This document shows, piece by piece, positions 63,312 through 64,000 of a DNA stretch of 64,000 nt (positions within the stretch are counted from its first letter, which is position 1; the number at the start of each line of letters is the position of its first letter). The translations under genes and the position numbers were made by a program. Under the pieces are notes generated by a model. It was not told the origin of the DNA and searched no databases. It saw only the letters and a program-made list of their open reading frames with translations. Origin of the DNA: Planctomycetota bacterium (lineage in GTDB: Bacteria > Planctomycetota > PLA2 > JAEUHO01); contig JANQJW010000113.1 in NCBI GenBank assembly GCA_028281445.1, forward strand, positions 1 through 64,000. Reading direction: 5' to 3'.

Positions 63312-64000
63312 CTAGATGCCGCCCTTGGGCGGCTGCTCGGAGTCGAGCCCGTAACGTTCCAGCTTCTTGCGAAGGCCCAGCCGGCTCAAGCCCAGCTCGG
63401 CCGCGGCCCGGCTCTTGTTCCAACCGTGGCGCATGAGCGCGGCCCGCACGACGCGCCGCTCGAGGTCCTCGACCATCGCCTTGAGCCCCCCTTGGGGCGG
63501 GCTGTCCGGGTCGGGTGCCCGGTAGGCCAGGATGCGCGAGCTGAGGTGCTCGGGGGTGATGAGACCGCCGGCCTGCAGCGCGATGAGGCGCTGCACCTCG
63601 TTGCGCAGCTCGCGGACGTTGCCGGGCCACTCGTAGGCCACGAGCAGGTCCATCGCCGCCGGGTCGAGCCGTACGTTCTGCCCGGGACTCGAGGCCTCCC
63701 CGATGAAGTGCGCGACGAGCGAAGGCACGTCCTCCTTGCGCTCGCGCAGCGGCGGCAGCTCGATCACGACACCGGCGATGCGGTAGTAGAGATCCTCGCG
63801 GAACTTGCCGCCGCGCAGCATCTCGGAGAGGTCGCGGTTGGTCGCCGACACGAGACGGAAGTCGACGTTGACGGTGCGCTTCGCACCCACGCGCCGCACC
63901 TCCCCCTCCTCGAGCACACGCAGGAACTTCTTCTGCATGTCGAGCGACATCTCCCCCACCTCGTCGAGGAAGAGCGTGCCCTCGTGCGCCTGCTCGAAGA
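63312..64000 (-). CDS. Sigma-54-dependent activator (5' end beyond window)
   Basis: Open to the right edge, 229 residues visible. The AAA+ domain's second half: GTLFLDEVGEMSLDMQKKFL, RLVSATNRDLSEML, FREDLYYRIAGVVIELPPLR, YEWPGNVRELRNEVQRL. A Fis-type helix-turn-helix ends it (NKSRAAAELGLSRLGLRKKL). Walker A, GAFTGA and the sensory domain are outside. Upstream of and in line with the pseudopilin cluster, hence a likely regulator of it (inference). Confidence 0.95.
   Translation of the reverse strand, partial: FEQAHEGTLFLDEVGEMSLDMQKKFLRVLEEGEVRRVGAKRTVNVDFRLVSATNRDLSEMLRGGKFREDLYYRIAGVVIELPPLRERKEDVPSLVAHFIGEASSPGQNVRLDPAAMDLLVAYEWPGNVRELRNEVQRLIALQAGGLITPEHLSSRILAYRAPDPDSPPQGGLKAMVEDLERRVVRAALMRHGWNKSRAAAELGLSRLGLRKKLERYGLDSEQPPKGGI

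Overview
High-GC bacterial chromosome segment, dense with exported proteins: lipobox lipoproteins, HEAT/TPR proteins, a PQQ-type propeller, a prenyltransferase-fold exported protein, PpiC/PpiD-like folding factors and a large pseudopilin operon. With the sigma-54 regulators, the DUF3568/DUF3313 lipoproteins and the c-type cytochromes, this mix fits best a deep-branching Planctomycetota lineage. That assignment is inference from gene content; there is no rRNA marker here. No tRNA, rRNA, CRISPR array or prophage was seen.

Layout. 1-8.6 kb: heme c proteins, lipoproteins (spondin domain, decapeptide repeat, DUF3313), a membrane glycerophosphodiester phosphodiesterase and a duplicated HEAT protein. 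8.6-10.2 kb: a cluster of decayed genes (GT9, DUF5995, DUF218). 10.2-16.5 kb: sucCD, a terpene-cyclase-fold exported protein, an esterase and a Uma2 nuclease. 16.5-24.3 kb: accessory region with IS91-like and IS66-like remnants, an intact RAYT transposase with inverted repeats, a ChaN-like lipoprotein beside a HEAT gene across a C8 tract, and a 5'-truncated Rhs gene abutting a truncated regulator. 24.3-29.3 kb: housekeeping genes (ribE, trmD, rplS, yraN, ptsN-like) and a small exported ORF interrupted by one in-frame TGA. 29.3-36.5 kb: a giant PQQ/PDZ exported protein and a TPR protein with an HExxH motif. 37-42.8 kb: lexA, an HtrA-like protease, a sigma-54 two-component pair, rnpA-yidD. 42.9-48.6 kb: a PpiD-like protein with GspG-like modules, scpB, a PpiC-type isomerase. 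48.6-63 kb: one long minus-strand cluster, in transcription order FHA protein, PilM-PilN fusion, PilO-like protein, TPR protein, two GspG-like pseudopilins, a LamG pseudopilin, GspJ-like and GspI-like pseudopilins, zinc-ribbon protein. The right edge enters a sigma-54 activator.

How it fits together. The 48-63 kb cluster looks like the inner-membrane platform and pseudopilus of a type II secretion/type IV pilus-like machine. Many genes overlap by 1-4 bases (TGATG, ATGA, GTGA), implying translational coupling. No ATPase, GspF, secretin or prepilin peptidase lies in the window, so they must be elsewhere. Nearby folding factors (PpiC, PpiD-like, HtrA-like) and the many large exported proteins suggest investment in envelope and secretion. 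Intergenic palindromes of a GGGTCGCCCCTAC family recur at gene ends and may be REP-like elements.
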